Shown: positions 18,101 through 25,608 of the stretch, piece after piece
Layout: each line of letters starts with the position of its first letter
Numbering within the stretch: the stretch's first letter is position 1
Assembly (NCBI GenBank): GCA_016288885.1
Contig: JAEFAV010000007.1
Span: 78,356-142,355 of the forward strand
Reading direction: 5' to 3'
DNA length: 64,000 nucleotides
Source: Saccharofermentans sp.
GTDB lineage: Bacteria; Bacillota; Clostridia; Saccharofermentanales; Saccharofermentanaceae
Position numbers and translations under genes: made by a program
Notes under the pieces: model-generated
Seen by the model: the letters and a program-made list of their open reading frames with translations, nothing else
Databases searched by the model: none
What the model was told of the DNA's origin: nothing

Positions 18101-20934
18101 TTACATTCGCCAATGTTGAAGCAGGTATATGGAAAGATGACGGAAAAGGAACATATACCTACACAATTCCTGATCTTGTTGCCGGAACAACTTATACTGT
18201 AACTGAGAAATACAACGGAACGGAGAATAGTACGAAGTATACTCTCAGCGCTTCAAGTACGACTGACGGCAGCGGAACGATCAAGGCAGGCGGTGAAGTA
18301 ATCGTTGAACTTACGAATGTCTATGAGGCAAAGACAACAGGCAGTCTGAAGGTAACAAAGACCATCAGCGGAGCAGAGCTTAAGGACTTCGAGAAGATCA
18401 CGTTCACGGCAACGGGAGATAAGGGTACGACACTTACCATCCCTGATCTCACGCTTGAAAACGTAAATAAGGGAATCTGGAAGGACGAAGGCAACGGTAC
18501 TTATTCTTATACTGCTGATAAGCTCCCTGCAGGAGAAACGTTCACAGTAACCGAGACGCTTGACAGCTTCCTCGGAACTGCAACGACACAGTATGAGAAG
18601 GATACCTCGAACTCTTCTGATACCGCCAAGGCAACGATAGAGGCTGATAAGACAGTTACTGCAGCTCTTACGGATACTTACAAGACAAAGACAACACCTG
18701 TAACAACAGGCAGTCTGAAAGTAACAAAGACCATCAGCGGAGCAGAGCTTAAGGACTTCGAGAAGATCACGTTCACGGCAACGGGAGATAAGGGAACAAC
18801 GATTAACATTCCTGATCTCACGCTTGAAAACGTAAATAAGGGAATCTGGAAGGACGAAGGCAATGGTACTTATTCTTATACTGCAGACAAGCTCCCTGCG
18901 GGAGAAACGTTCACAGTAACAGAGACGCTTGACAGCTTCCTCGGAACTGCAACGACACAGTATGAGAAGGATACCTCTAACTCTACTGATACCGCCAAGG
19001 CAACGATAGAGGCTGATAAGACAGTTACTGCAGCCCTTACGGATACTTACAAGACAGTAACGACTACCAGTACACCTGCACCTCAGCCGAAATACGGTTA
19101 CATTGATATCACGAAGACATTCGGCGGTTATGTAACTGACGAAGATTTTGATAACCTTACTTTCGAGATCTATGAGGTAGGTAATCCGACACCAGTTGCC
19201 ACATATAAATTCGGAACAGACTTTATGGAGAGTTCAGAAAATGTGTACTCTCTTAAGACAAAGTTCGAAGCTGATCTGACAAAGGAGTATTACGTCGTAG
19301 AGAAGAACTATGATGTTAATGCCCAGAAGGAAGTAAGTGTTTCTTACTCACTTGACGGAGGTTCAAAGGCGGATGGTGCCACGACGGATACGTTCAAAGT
19401 AGATTCGACCTGCACTGAAGCATATCCTTTTGTTGTCGCTTTTACCGATGAATATACGCCTGCTTCAATGCTGAAAACGACCGGTGATCTGACAATTGCC
19501 AAGGCAATCGGTCCGAATGCTCCTGATGAAGCTTATTCAAAGAGTTACACATTCAAAGTAACCGGTCCTAACGGATTCAGCGATACTGTTACCATTACCG
19601 GTGAGAACTCCGTAACTCTGACGGATCTTGAACCCGGTAAATACATAGTTACTGAGGATCCGACTTCAGCAATGATCTCCGGTAGTGATCTCATCGTATC
19701 CGGAGATAACGGAGTTGAGGTGGAAGTAGTTGCCGGAGGAGATACTACTTGTGCTGTTACTAATACGTATATTGACAGTTCATTGGTATCACCGATATCT
19801 TTGTCAGGTTCTCTTACGATCTCCAAATCTTTGGGTTCAGGATCTCCTGACGAAGCATTTGGCAAGATCTATAAATTCACGGTAACCAGCACTGACGGTT
19901 ATAAGAATACGGTAACAATAACCGGAGCGGATTCTGTTACTCTGAGTGATCTTGTACCCGGAACATATACGGTTACAGAGGATGAGACAGGTGCAGCCAT
20001 AGCTGACTATGATCTCACCGTATCCGGTGATAATGGAGTTGCTGTAAGCGTAAAGGCAGGAGAGGCCTCCACATGCTCTATTATGAATAATTATGAGTAT
20101 GACGAGGAGTACACTACTCCGGTCGAGCCTACACCTACGACAAAGCCGACACCTACAGACACACCTACAGACACACCTACGCCGGTGCCTACAAACAACC
20201 CGACGGATACACCTACTCCGGTGCCTACGACAGAACCAGTTAACACTCCTACACCGACACCTGATTCCGGTCTTGAGCTGACGTTTGAGAAAAAGGACGA
20301 GTTAGGTTCACTGATTGCCAACGCGGTACTTACGTTAACGAGTGAAGACGGTTATGACATGTCCGGCGTCACTGTAACCCAGAATGGTGTTGCAATAGAG
20401 GTTACGCTTTCTGATGATAAGACAGCTATCTCATTTACTACGGCAGATACTGCTCCTTCGATCGTCAGCGGCCTTAAGCCCGGAAGTTATGAGCTGAAAG
20501 AAACTGTAACACCTGAAGGATATCTGACAGCTGACAGTATTCATTTCGTTCTGTATGATGACGGATCGTTCAGCGAGGACGGAGCATCGGTAACTGTTGC
20601 CGGTTCGCCCGTAGTAATGGTAGATAAGGCAGATCCGACTTATGATCGTGACGGCAAGATAAGACCGACGGATACGGATACGGATATTGACATAACGCTT
20701 CCGAAACCGAAACCGAATACAGACACGAATACTAACACGGATACAAATACGAATACTGATACCAATACAGACCTGGATGACAGAAATCCGCCTGTAAAGA
20801 AAAACAAGCCGTCCGTTCCGGCTACCGGCGAAAAGAAGAGCTATTACGCTCTTGCAGGCATTTCGCTTATGGGTTTGTGTGCCGCGATCGTAGCAGGTTT
20901 GGGAATTTATCGTAAAAAGAAGTCAGAAGACTGA
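15163..20934 (+). CDS. Large LPXTG-like cell-wall-anchored adhesin with Cna-B-like repeats
   Basis: ATG 15163 follows TTAGGAG and opens with the signal peptide MFNIAKRATSAIVAFAVVLG, so I prefer it to TTG 15088 of the ORF track; the protein is then 1923 residues. The N-terminal ~600 residues form a beta-rich head resembling choice-of-anchor/adhesin domains (low certainty). Next come about ten SpaA/Cna-B-like modules recognisable by their ITKTF-GG, LPAGETFTVTE and LTDTYK edges. Two are 123-residue near-identical copies, and two others share the YIDITKTFGG...FGTDF pattern. A Thr/Pro linker (TPTDTPTDTP...) and a TDTNTNTDTN run precede the sorting signal VPATGE, a hydrophobic helix and KKKSED. A class of sortase not in this window should attach it. 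The likely role is adhesion or a pilin-like stalk. It is monocistronic with its own promoter and terminator. Confidence 0.88.
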   Translation: MFNIAKRATSAIVAFAVVLGTLALEPVFTGKKNQVNAATIYDSASAINYATILGGAVDYGIVAETVVQRNHTETNFATNHYIHEKDNIDVDFIDSTALFLVGKYTPGQGDNAYIRFGKTTASAIYFEAPSDVFGGYDPTIAAKFNTTNGNIKFEGGYTDKPFVQAINPNASVNVNRLLNRICSDKAVEDAEMGWSYFLQARAESADYCLEASKITNSNGFVTIDATDSKYDGKVVYVNVTPEMLPALASSEQFRIRKNPSSVVVLNINGGTNKGSALRLSQPRVEVNGVGNFKGHTSSNGSDLDKARAIQENYNQTVIWNIMGTADVELQCTGGAVLAPNTKNVTLVDGNSCGWVVTRGTFNMNQEFHFLYSGSSRDSYGQMHFALTKAFTKNYAPHGSVKQDTTVDILNDSTYSFNFVEYDRPASGGAEFQTIRSGGINKVVYAKKDGTVTFPIVNFTCSGNGDYYDVPKGQEKMYYFRVTENNALATHQISASDQRYIENSNGYIDMRLKVAVDSKGNFTYFVDYKSVTGDGVVFRKYQEDYKDFIKMSGVQFDLGAFYNKVRDTEPLYIDITKTFGGGVTEDDLKYLTFEIYEVDKSGSSAPKVVATYNFGTDFEKTTDAAGKEIYKLKHMFAADASKTYYVKESNYNIATAEIVVVTYTLPDGKTGNVTNTGMTADFQVDTTNNSNNPYVVAFDNQYTLYQGKIVLTKTIEGPVTDKDIEGLTFEVYEEGTNKLVWSGSLKDTKGSAPKFTVDSNGVYTSEEIGVPRGTYYVVEKLTTDAGTVTVTYKIDNTDGKPVADYDNKKVQTSTFVVDNNQKVQLDFKNIYTGGSIKLLKTYEGEIKSGVTSFPAAIKGNDGKYYDAKGNAYDSEKLIMVPVDTTGITVDNLPVQTYTVYEVDPESYAGEGYRLSANSVKSASVTVTAGNVAELTFNNIYEVAPGSLTISKTISGAPLNDLETISFVVTDENGKTLSVPDLTFANVEAGIWKDDGKGTYTYTIPDLVAGTTYTVTEKYNGTENSTKYTLSASSTTDGSGTIKAGGEVIVELTNVYEAKTTGSLKVTKTISGAELKDFEKITFTATGDKGTTLTIPDLTLENVNKGIWKDEGNGTYSYTADKLPAGETFTVTETLDSFLGTATTQYEKDTSNSSDTAKATIEADKTVTAALTDTYKTKTTPVTTGSLKVTKTISGAELKDFEKITFTATGDKGTTINIPDLTLENVNKGIWKDEGNGTYSYTADKLPAGETFTVTETLDSFLGTATTQYEKDTSNSTDTAKATIEADKTVTAALTDTYKTVTTTSTPAPQPKYGYIDITKTFGGYVTDEDFDNLTFEIYEVGNPTPVATYKFGTDFMESSENVYSLKTKFEADLTKEYYVVEKNYDVNAQKEVSVSYSLDGGSKADGATTDTFKVDSTCTEAYPFVVAFTDEYTPASMLKTTGDLTIAKAIGPNAPDEAYSKSYTFKVTGPNGFSDTVTITGENSVTLTDLEPGKYIVTEDPTSAMISGSDLIVSGDNGVEVEVVAGGDTTCAVTNTYIDSSLVSPISLSGSLTISKSLGSGSPDEAFGKIYKFTVTSTDGYKNTVTITGADSVTLSDLVPGTYTVTEDETGAAIADYDLTVSGDNGVAVSVKAGEASTCSIMNNYEYDEEYTTPVEPTPTTKPTPTDTPTDTPTPVPTNNPTDTPTPVPTTEPVNTPTPTPDSGLELTFEKKDELGSLIANAVLTLTSEDGYDMSGVTVTQNGVAIEVTLSDDKTAISFTTADTAPSIVSGLKPGSYELKETVTPEGYLTADSIHFVLYDDGSFSEDGASVTVAGSPVVMVDKADPTYDRDGKIRPTDTDTDIDITLPKPKPNTDTNTNTDTNTNTDTNTDLDDRNPPVKKNKPSVPATGEKKSYYALAGISLMGLCAAIVAGLGIYRKKKSED
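18334..19056 (+). repeat. Tandem 369-bp direct repeat inside the adhesin gene
   Basis: Unit 1 starts at 18334 and unit 2 at 18703. Both begin ACAACAGGCAGTCTGAA and remain nearly identical through GGATACTTACAAGACA, with only scattered, mostly silent differences. The period of 369 bases equals exactly 123 codons, so gain or loss of a unit keeps the frame. Confidence 0.9.
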
Positions 20935-20958
20935 TTCCGGAAGATTAATTGATTTAAC

Positions 20959-21003
20959 AAAGGGCTGTGTAAGATTTGATTTCAAATTGTTACACAGCCC
21001 TTA
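20959..21003 (+). terminator. Rho-independent terminator of the adhesin gene
   Basis: AAGGGCTGTGTAA and TTACACAGCCCTT form a 13-base-pair stem around a loop of about 17 bases. The T tail (TTAGTATTATT) is imperfect. Confidence 0.75.
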
Positions 21004-21049
21004 GTATTATTCTGATTTATGCACGAAATTTGCCCGGATGATTTCGGCA

Positions 21050-21086
21050 CAAAAAAAGCTGTCCCAAACAATGTCTGAGACAGCTA
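21050..21086 (-). terminator. Terminator of the tRNA-Leu gene
   Basis: Read on the minus strand, AGCTGTCTCAGACA pairs with TGTTTGGGACAGCT (14 positions including wobble pairs) and is followed by a run of seven Ts. Confidence 0.85.
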
Positions 21087-21091
21087 TTTAT

Positions 21092-21176
21092 TGGTGCGGC
21101 CGACGAGACTTGAACTCGTATGGAGTTACCCACACGCCCCTCAAACGTGCGCGTCTGCCAGTTCCGCCACGGCCGC
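21092..21176 (-). tRNA. tRNA-Leu (anticodon GAG)
   Basis: On the minus strand an 85-base cloverleaf begins GCGGCCGTGGCGGAA and ends CGGCCGCACCA, so the CCA end is encoded. The acceptor stem is GCGGCCG/CGGCCGC. The anticodon arm is CACGT-TTGAGGG-GCGTG, giving anticodon GAG, which reads CUC and CUU leucine codons. A long variable arm (TGGG...CTCCA) is typical of class II leucine tRNAs. The T arm is ACGAG-TTCAAGT-CTCGT. It is a single gene with its own consensus promoter and terminator. Confidence 0.95.
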
Positions 21177-21204
21177 ATATACCGCTTTAAAAGCAAGCCT
21201 TGTA

Positions 21205-21233
21205 ATTATAAGGTTTGAGTTTTTTTGTGTCAA
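21205..21233 (-). promoter_or_regulatory. Consensus sigma-A promoter of the tRNA-Leu gene
   Basis: On the minus strand a perfect TTGACA and a perfect TATAAT are separated by exactly 17 bases, about 28 bases before the mature tRNA end. This is the best match to consensus in the window. Confidence 0.9.
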
Positions 21234-21253
21234 GTGCCTAACGCAATTTAATG

Positions 21254-22117
21254 TTATATGATTTCAGAGTCTTTTCTTCGCTCGTAATAGAACATGAACT
21301 GTTGCATGATCCCTGCCGTGCCCGGATAGGGTGTACAGTCGAAGTGACCGCCGTAGTATTTGTCCTCGATCCTTTGGATCCAGACATCTACCGGGAACCT
21401 GCCGGTTCTTGCAAAGGCGAAAAGCATTATGCAGTTTGCGACCTTGGTACCGACTCCGTACATGCTTATCAGGGCTTTATAAAGGTCTTCGTCCGAAAGG
21501 CTATCTAAAGCGGCAGGATCGAGTTTGCCGTTTGCGAATTCCTCTGCAGCTCTTGAAATGTAAGGCGCGCGGTATCCGACTCCGGTATCTTCAAGCATTT
21601 TAAAAGAAAGGCTGTTCAGGTCTTCCGGCGTGGGAAAGGCATAATATTCATCGCATAGAGGTTTTACAAACGGTTTTCCGAGTTTTGGCGCATCGATCTT
21701 CTTTCCGCACAGTCTTGAGATGCGTTCGACGGAAGTCGTGATGGAAGGGATGGATCGCCTTTGTGAAATGATATAGCTTATCGTGGTCTCGAAGATCTCC
21801 TGCTTAAGGATCCTTATTCCGCAGCCGAATCGGGCTGCTTCCATAAGATAATCATCATTTTCATCGATTGAACGGACTATGGCTTCGTAATCACGATCGA
21901 GATCGAGATAGTTCTTCCATATTTTTCCGAATTCTTTTTCGGTGCATGAGAAGGCATAAGTGTCTTTGCCGGCACTCGCGATCTGAAGGTACCTGTCGTA
22001 TGCGACAAGCTCTACGTGGCTGTCATCTATAACCTTTATCCTGAAGGCCTGACCGGAATCGGCGATCTTTGCCGGATCGAAAAAAGGGATCTTAACGGTT
22101 ACCATGGTTCTTTTCAC
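21254..22117 (-). CDS. 8-oxoguanine DNA glycosylase (OGG1-type)
   Basis: This 287-residue base-excision repair enzyme removes 8-oxoguanine and cleaves the strand by beta-elimination. The N-terminal domain contains the OGG1 pattern SGQAFR (residues 21-26). The helix-hairpin-helix is YGVGTKVANCIMLFAF, with the catalytic lysine at residue 225. FPVDVW supplies the catalytic aspartate at residue 244. Length matches bacterial OGG1-like glycosylases. The start may be GTG 22117 or ATG 22105; no clear ribosome site decides. The first 26 bases overlap the end of the upstream methyltransferase gene, so the pair is probably co-transcribed and translationally coupled. Confidence 0.88.
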   Translation of the reverse strand: MKRTMVTVKIPFFDPAKIADSGQAFRIKVIDDSHVELVAYDRYLQIASAGKDTYAFSCTEKEFGKIWKNYLDLDRDYEAIVRSIDENDDYLMEAARFGCGIRILKQEIFETTISYIISQRRSIPSITTSVERISRLCGKKIDAPKLGKPFVKPLCDEYYAFPTPEDLNSLSFKMLEDTGVGYRAPYISRAAEEFANGKLDPAALDSLSDEDLYKALISMYGVGTKVANCIMLFAFARTGRFPVDVWIQRIEDKYYGGHFDCTPYPGTAGIMQQFMFYYERRKDSEII

Positions 22118-23318
22118 CCAGTTTGAAATAATTGCTCAATGTACATACGATGGCACCGTTATAGAGCTTGACTCGCTTATCGGGCTTATATCCCGTTGCA
22201 TCTTCGAAAGCGTTCTCGGGAGTGATGACGGAGAGTCTCAGCCCCTTTTTGCAGAAACCTTCTCTTGTAAGGTAATTATGTCCTATAAGCCTGTAGATCT
22301 TATCTGCATCTTCCGGTGTCATGAGACGTCCGCCGTAGGGAGGATTGGTGATTACAAGCTGTCGGGGCAGGGAAGTGAGCTTTTCGAGATATTCGGGAGT
22401 CATCTTGGCTGCGTCAGCCAGTCTGAACTTCACAAGGCTTCCTACGCCTGCCGCCTCTGCATTCCGCTTTGCCGATTCGATGGCTTTGGGATCGATATCC
22501 GAGCCGTAGAAATAACAATCGTCCATTGGTTCCGTATCTTCGTTATCAAGTGCTTCCCGGAGTGCTCTCTGATACGGAGCCTTTCCTATGTAGGGAAGAT
22601 CTTCATAAGCATAGTGACGGTCCCTTCCCGGAGCGATTCCGCATGCTGTCCTTGCTGCTTCTATAACGATCGTTCCTGAGCCGCAGAAAGGGTCTACGAG
22701 GGCTTCGTTGCCGTAAGGGCGGTATTTAGCGTATGTGAGCATTCCGGAAGCCAAAGTCTCTCTTATAGGGGCTTCATGCGTCAGAGGCCTGTAGCCGCGT
22801 TTATGGAGTCCTGCGCCTGTTGTATCTATCATGAAGCGGCAGGTATCGTTTACGATGCCGAACTGGATCTTTACGGTCCCCAAATCCTCGTTTTCGTTGA
22901 TAACGGTATCTGCGGAAAGTCCTCTTGATACTGCAAGGCTTTCGGCGATGGCTTTCTTGGCCAGTTTCTGAAGGGCGGGGATGCCGTAGAGTTTGGACTT
23001 TCTGGAGAACCCGTTTACGACAAAAGCCCAGTTCGCGGGAATGTAGTCAGCCCATTTGATCGCCCTCGCACCTTCGAAAAAGGCATTGAAATTCGTATCC
23101 GCGTCATCAGAAACCCCGCAGTCGAATTCGCCGGTCTCGAAAAAGACACGCTCGGCGTGCTTTGTCCACATATTTACGCGGGCAACGTCATAGAAATCTC
23201 CTTCGAGGGTAACAACTCCGTCACTGACAAGGATCCTGTCCTTATCGTAGCCCCTGTCCAGAAGGTCGCCTTTCGTGGGTGATTCGAGCCCGAATAGTGT
23301 TGTAATGATTATTTTCAT
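22092..23318 (-). CDS. RlmL-type class I SAM-dependent RNA methyltransferase
   Basis: I start this at ATG 23318 (MKIIITTLFGLE), giving 408 residues; the ORF-track start at 23372 lies inside a palindrome upstream. The N-terminal third is a ferredoxin-like plus THUMP RNA-binding module. The C-terminal Rossmann domain has the SAM loop VDPFCGSGTIVIEAA and the catalytic ITNPPYGGRL typical of N2-guanine and N6-adenine methyltransferases. The closest known group is RlmL/YpsC, which methylates 23S rRNA guanine; the exact target is inferred. No Shine-Dalgarno motif is seen and a -10 box lies only 7 bases upstream, so the mRNA may be leaderless. It overlaps the following DNA glycosylase gene by 26 bases. 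Confidence 0.86.
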   Translation of the reverse strand: MKIIITTLFGLESPTKGDLLDRGYDKDRILVSDGVVTLEGDFYDVARVNMWTKHAERVFFETGEFDCGVSDDADTNFNAFFEGARAIKWADYIPANWAFVVNGFSRKSKLYGIPALQKLAKKAIAESLAVSRGLSADTVINENEDLGTVKIQFGIVNDTCRFMIDTTGAGLHKRGYRPLTHEAPIRETLASGMLTYAKYRPYGNEALVDPFCGSGTIVIEAARTACGIAPGRDRHYAYEDLPYIGKAPYQRALREALDNEDTEPMDDCYFYGSDIDPKAIESAKRNAEAAGVGSLVKFRLADAAKMTPEYLEKLTSLPRQLVITNPPYGGRLMTPEDADKIYRLIGHNYLTREGFCKKGLRLSVITPENAFEDATGYKPDKRVKLYNGAIVCTLSNYFKLGEKNHGNR

Positions 23319-23322
23319 AGGA

Positions 23323-23335
23323 AAAATTATAACAA
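23323..23335 (-). promoter_or_regulatory. Extended -10 promoter of the RlmL-type gene, implying a leaderless mRNA
   Basis: On the minus strand TGT-TATAAT ends only seven bases (TTTTCCT) before the ATG at 23318. A transcript starting at the usual distance would begin at or next to the start codon. Confidence 0.45.
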
Positions 23336-23347
23336 AGAAATGGAGCA

Positions 23348-23374
23348 ATTTGATGGGGTCTGACCCCATCAAAT
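23348..23374. repeat. Perfect 13-bp inverted repeat with GGGGTC-T-GACCCC core
   Basis: ATTTGATGGGGTC and GACCCCATCAAAT flank a single T. The GGGGTCtGACCCC core resembles short REP-like palindromes scattered in many bacterial genomes. No transposase gene is next to it. It sits in the promoter region of the RlmL-type gene. Confidence 0.75.
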
Positions 23375-23736
23375 ATTATGCAAGAATTGCTATTTTGCTT
23401 TCCTTGTCAAAAACTCTTGTCAAGTGGCAATTTCATTTTTTTACTGTATTTCTCTCGTGGACACCTATTTCAGAACAAAGGTTCAATATGCCCTGAAACG
23501 CCTTAATTCATTGACTTTCAGATTTTATCTAACATTTTGTAATTGTTTTGTCAACAAACGGTAACAAAATGGAAAATTCAGTATTTATCGGGGCTTTCGG
23601 CATTTTTAAAAATGAAGTGTTTGTTTTTATAGTTATCAACAAAGTTTTGAACATTATGAACATTTTTGTAGATTACGAGTTTGCGTTCGGAGGGCATTTT
23701 CGGGACGGAAATTAACCTATTTTTGCTAAGTTTTGT
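23375..23736. other. AT-rich gene-free region before proA
   Basis: About 360 bases without a convincing gene. The ORF fragments here are short and lack ribosome sites. Several runs of A or T (for example around 23520-23620) suggest bent or upstream-activating DNA, but I see no recognisable RNA or operator. Confidence 0.5.
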
Positions 23737-23742
23737 TATAAT
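23734..23742 (+). promoter_or_regulatory. Extended -10 promoter of proA
   Basis: TGT directly precedes a perfect TATAAT (23737-23742). No -35 match is evident. The proA ribosome site AAGGAGGA follows about 20 bases later. Confidence 0.55.
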
Positions 23743-23776
23743 TTGCACGACAAAAAGAAATTATAAGGAGGATCTT

Positions 23777-25057
23777 ATGTCCGAACTCCATGATATCGCG
23801 AAAGCTGCACGTGAGGCTTCTTATGTCATGGCTTCTCTGGGAAGCGACGTGAAGAATAAGGCTCTCGCCAATGTCGCTGCCAGCCTTAAGGATTCCAGGG
23901 ACGAGATCTTTGCAGCCAATAAGACTGATCTTGAAGAAGCTGAGAAGAATAATCTGGAGGCACCGCTCCTTAAGAGACTTAAGTTCAATGAAGCAAAACT
24001 CGATGATGTTGTTTCGGGTATCGGGAGCCTTATCGGTCTGAATGATCCTGTCGGCAAGGTAACATTAAGGACAACGCTCGATGACGGTCTTGAACTTACA
24101 CGTGTTACATGCCCGATTGGAGTTATCGGAGTTATTTTCGAGAGCAGACCGGACGCTTTGGTCCAGATCGCATCTCTTTGCATCAAGAGCGGTAATGCAG
24201 TATTCCTCAAGGGTGGCTCTGAAGCCATAAATACCAATAAGGCTTTGGCTTCCGTTATAAGCAGGGCAGGTATCGAGGCAGGACTTCCAGAAGGGTGGCT
24301 TAATCTTCTTACGCTCCGTTCGGAGATCGCCGACATGCTGAAGCTCGATGAATATATCGATCTGATAATCCCGAGAGGATCTAATTCCTTTGTACAGTAC
24401 ATAATGCAGAATACGAATATCGCTGTCCTTGGACATGCTGACGGTGTCTGCCATACATATATAGATGCGGATGCCGATCCCGCAAAGGCTCTCAAGGTAG
24501 CTGTCGATGCCAAGACCCAGTATGTGTCCGTATGCAATGCCACCGAGACATTCCTCGTAAATGAGTCTTTGAAGGAGTCATTCCTGCCTGAGTTCATCAG
24601 GACTCTTCAGGAGGCAGGCGTTGAAGTCTTCGGCGACGATTACGTTTCTGATAAGTTCGGCACGGGAAAAGCAGAAGAATGGCACCATGAATATCTTGCC
24701 ATGAAATGTTCCGTAAAGATCGTAAAGGATGCAGATGAGGCCATAGCACATATCAACCGCTACGGTTCAGGCCATACGGATGCCATTATCACTGAGAACA
24801 AGGAGACGGCTGAGCGTTTCATGATCATGGTGGATTCAGGAAGCGTTCTCGTTAACTGTTCCACGAGATTTGCCGACGGATTCCGTTACGGATTCGGCGC
24901 AGAGGTAGGTATTGCCACGTCAAAGATCCACGCCAGAGGTCCGGTCGGGCTTGAAGGGCTTGTATCCTATAAGTACCGTCTTGTCGGTAACGGCGATATC
25001 GTAGGTCCTTATTGCGACGGCTCAAAGAAGTTCAAACATATTCATCATGAGATCTAA
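23777..25057 (+). CDS. proA: Gamma-glutamyl phosphate reductase
   Basis: This 426-residue NADPH-dependent enzyme reduces gamma-glutamyl phosphate to glutamate semialdehyde in proline synthesis. The catalytic cysteine is in TQYVSVCNATETFLVN (Cys253). Other family blocks are FESRPDALVQIASLCIKSGNA and FGAEVGIATSKIHARGPVGL. ATG 23777 follows AAGGAGGATCTT, so the longer ORF-track version (23681) is rejected. The partner glutamate 5-kinase (proB) is not in the window. rpiB follows after 21 bases, likely in one operon. Confidence 0.96.
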   Translation: MSELHDIAKAAREASYVMASLGSDVKNKALANVAASLKDSRDEIFAANKTDLEEAEKNNLEAPLLKRLKFNEAKLDDVVSGIGSLIGLNDPVGKVTLRTTLDDGLELTRVTCPIGVIGVIFESRPDALVQIASLCIKSGNAVFLKGGSEAINTNKALASVISRAGIEAGLPEGWLNLLTLRSEIADMLKLDEYIDLIIPRGSNSFVQYIMQNTNIAVLGHADGVCHTYIDADADPAKALKVAVDAKTQYVSVCNATETFLVNESLKESFLPEFIRTLQEAGVEVFGDDYVSDKFGTGKAEEWHHEYLAMKCSVKIVKDADEAIAHINRYGSGHTDAIITENKETAERFMIMVDSGSVLVNCSTRFADGFRYGFGAEVGIATSKIHARGPVGLEGLVSYKYRLVGNGDIVGPYCDGSKKFKHIHHEI

Positions 25058-25078
25058 TAAAGGAAAGAGGCAAAGAAG

Positions 25079-25537
25079 ATGATAGTATCAATCGCATCAG
25101 ATCATGCAGGTTATGAGTTAAGACAGAAGGTAATAAAGCACCTTGAAGAAAAGGGCTTTGAAGTTCTTGACGGCGGTGCGCCGAACGGTACGGATTCATT
25201 TTCGTATGTTGATGCCGGCATCAAGGTCGCTGAGGACGTAAAGAGCGGCAGGGCCGAAAGAGGCATTGCCATCTGCGGAACCGGAATCGGCATTTCCCTT
25301 GTCTGCAATAAGTATAAGGGCATCAGATGCGCTCTTTGCAGCAATGAGTTTATGGCCAAGATGTGCAGACAGCACAACGATGCCAATATCCTGGCGTTCG
25401 GTGAGCGTGTTGTCGGTCTCGGCGTTGCTCTCGGCATGGTAGATGCCTTCTTTGAAGAAGAATTCCAGGGCGGAAGACATGCCGACCGCGTTAACGGCAT
25501 CAGGGCAGTCGAGGACCGTAATTTCAAACAAGACTGA
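25079..25537 (+). CDS. rpiB: Ribose-5-phosphate isomerase B
   Basis: This 152-residue enzyme interconverts ribose 5-phosphate and ribulose 5-phosphate in the pentose phosphate pathway. The RpiB/LacAB pattern is clear: SIASDHAGYELR at the start, the active-site loop CGTGIGIS (about 66-73) and RCALCSNEFMAKMCRQHNDANILAFG. The related galactose-6-phosphate isomerases cannot be wholly excluded, but the single-gene arrangement favours RpiB. It lies between proA and the ATP synthase operon; rpiB upstream of atp genes is common in Firmicutes. A short AT-rich gap of 71 bases precedes atpB with no obvious terminator, so read-through is possible. Confidence 0.94.
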   Translation: MIVSIASDHAGYELRQKVIKHLEEKGFEVLDGGAPNGTDSFSYVDAGIKVAEDVKSGRAERGIAICGTGIGISLVCNKYKGIRCALCSNEFMAKMCRQHNDANILAFGERVVGLGVALGMVDAFFEEEFQGGRHADRVNGIRAVEDRNFKQD

Positions 25538-25608
25538 TTTTTTATATATTTTTCGAAATATAGGCGTAAAATGTCTTTATAAATATGAAGGGAGCTTGAG
25601 GATAAACT

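Noticed and set aside
20100-20270. Short ACACCTAC-type repeats considered as a CRISPR array
   Set aside because: They are in-frame Thr/Pro codon repeats of the adhesin, without spacers of constant length or cas genes.
20091-20321. Minus-strand ORF rich in Gly and Val opposite the adhesin Thr/Pro linker
   Set aside because: It is a shadow of the low-complexity linker, with no ribosome site or promoter.
25538-25608. Promoter directly before atpB
   Set aside because: A TAAAAT is present, but no -35 at a suitable distance; the atp operon may be read from the proA promoter.
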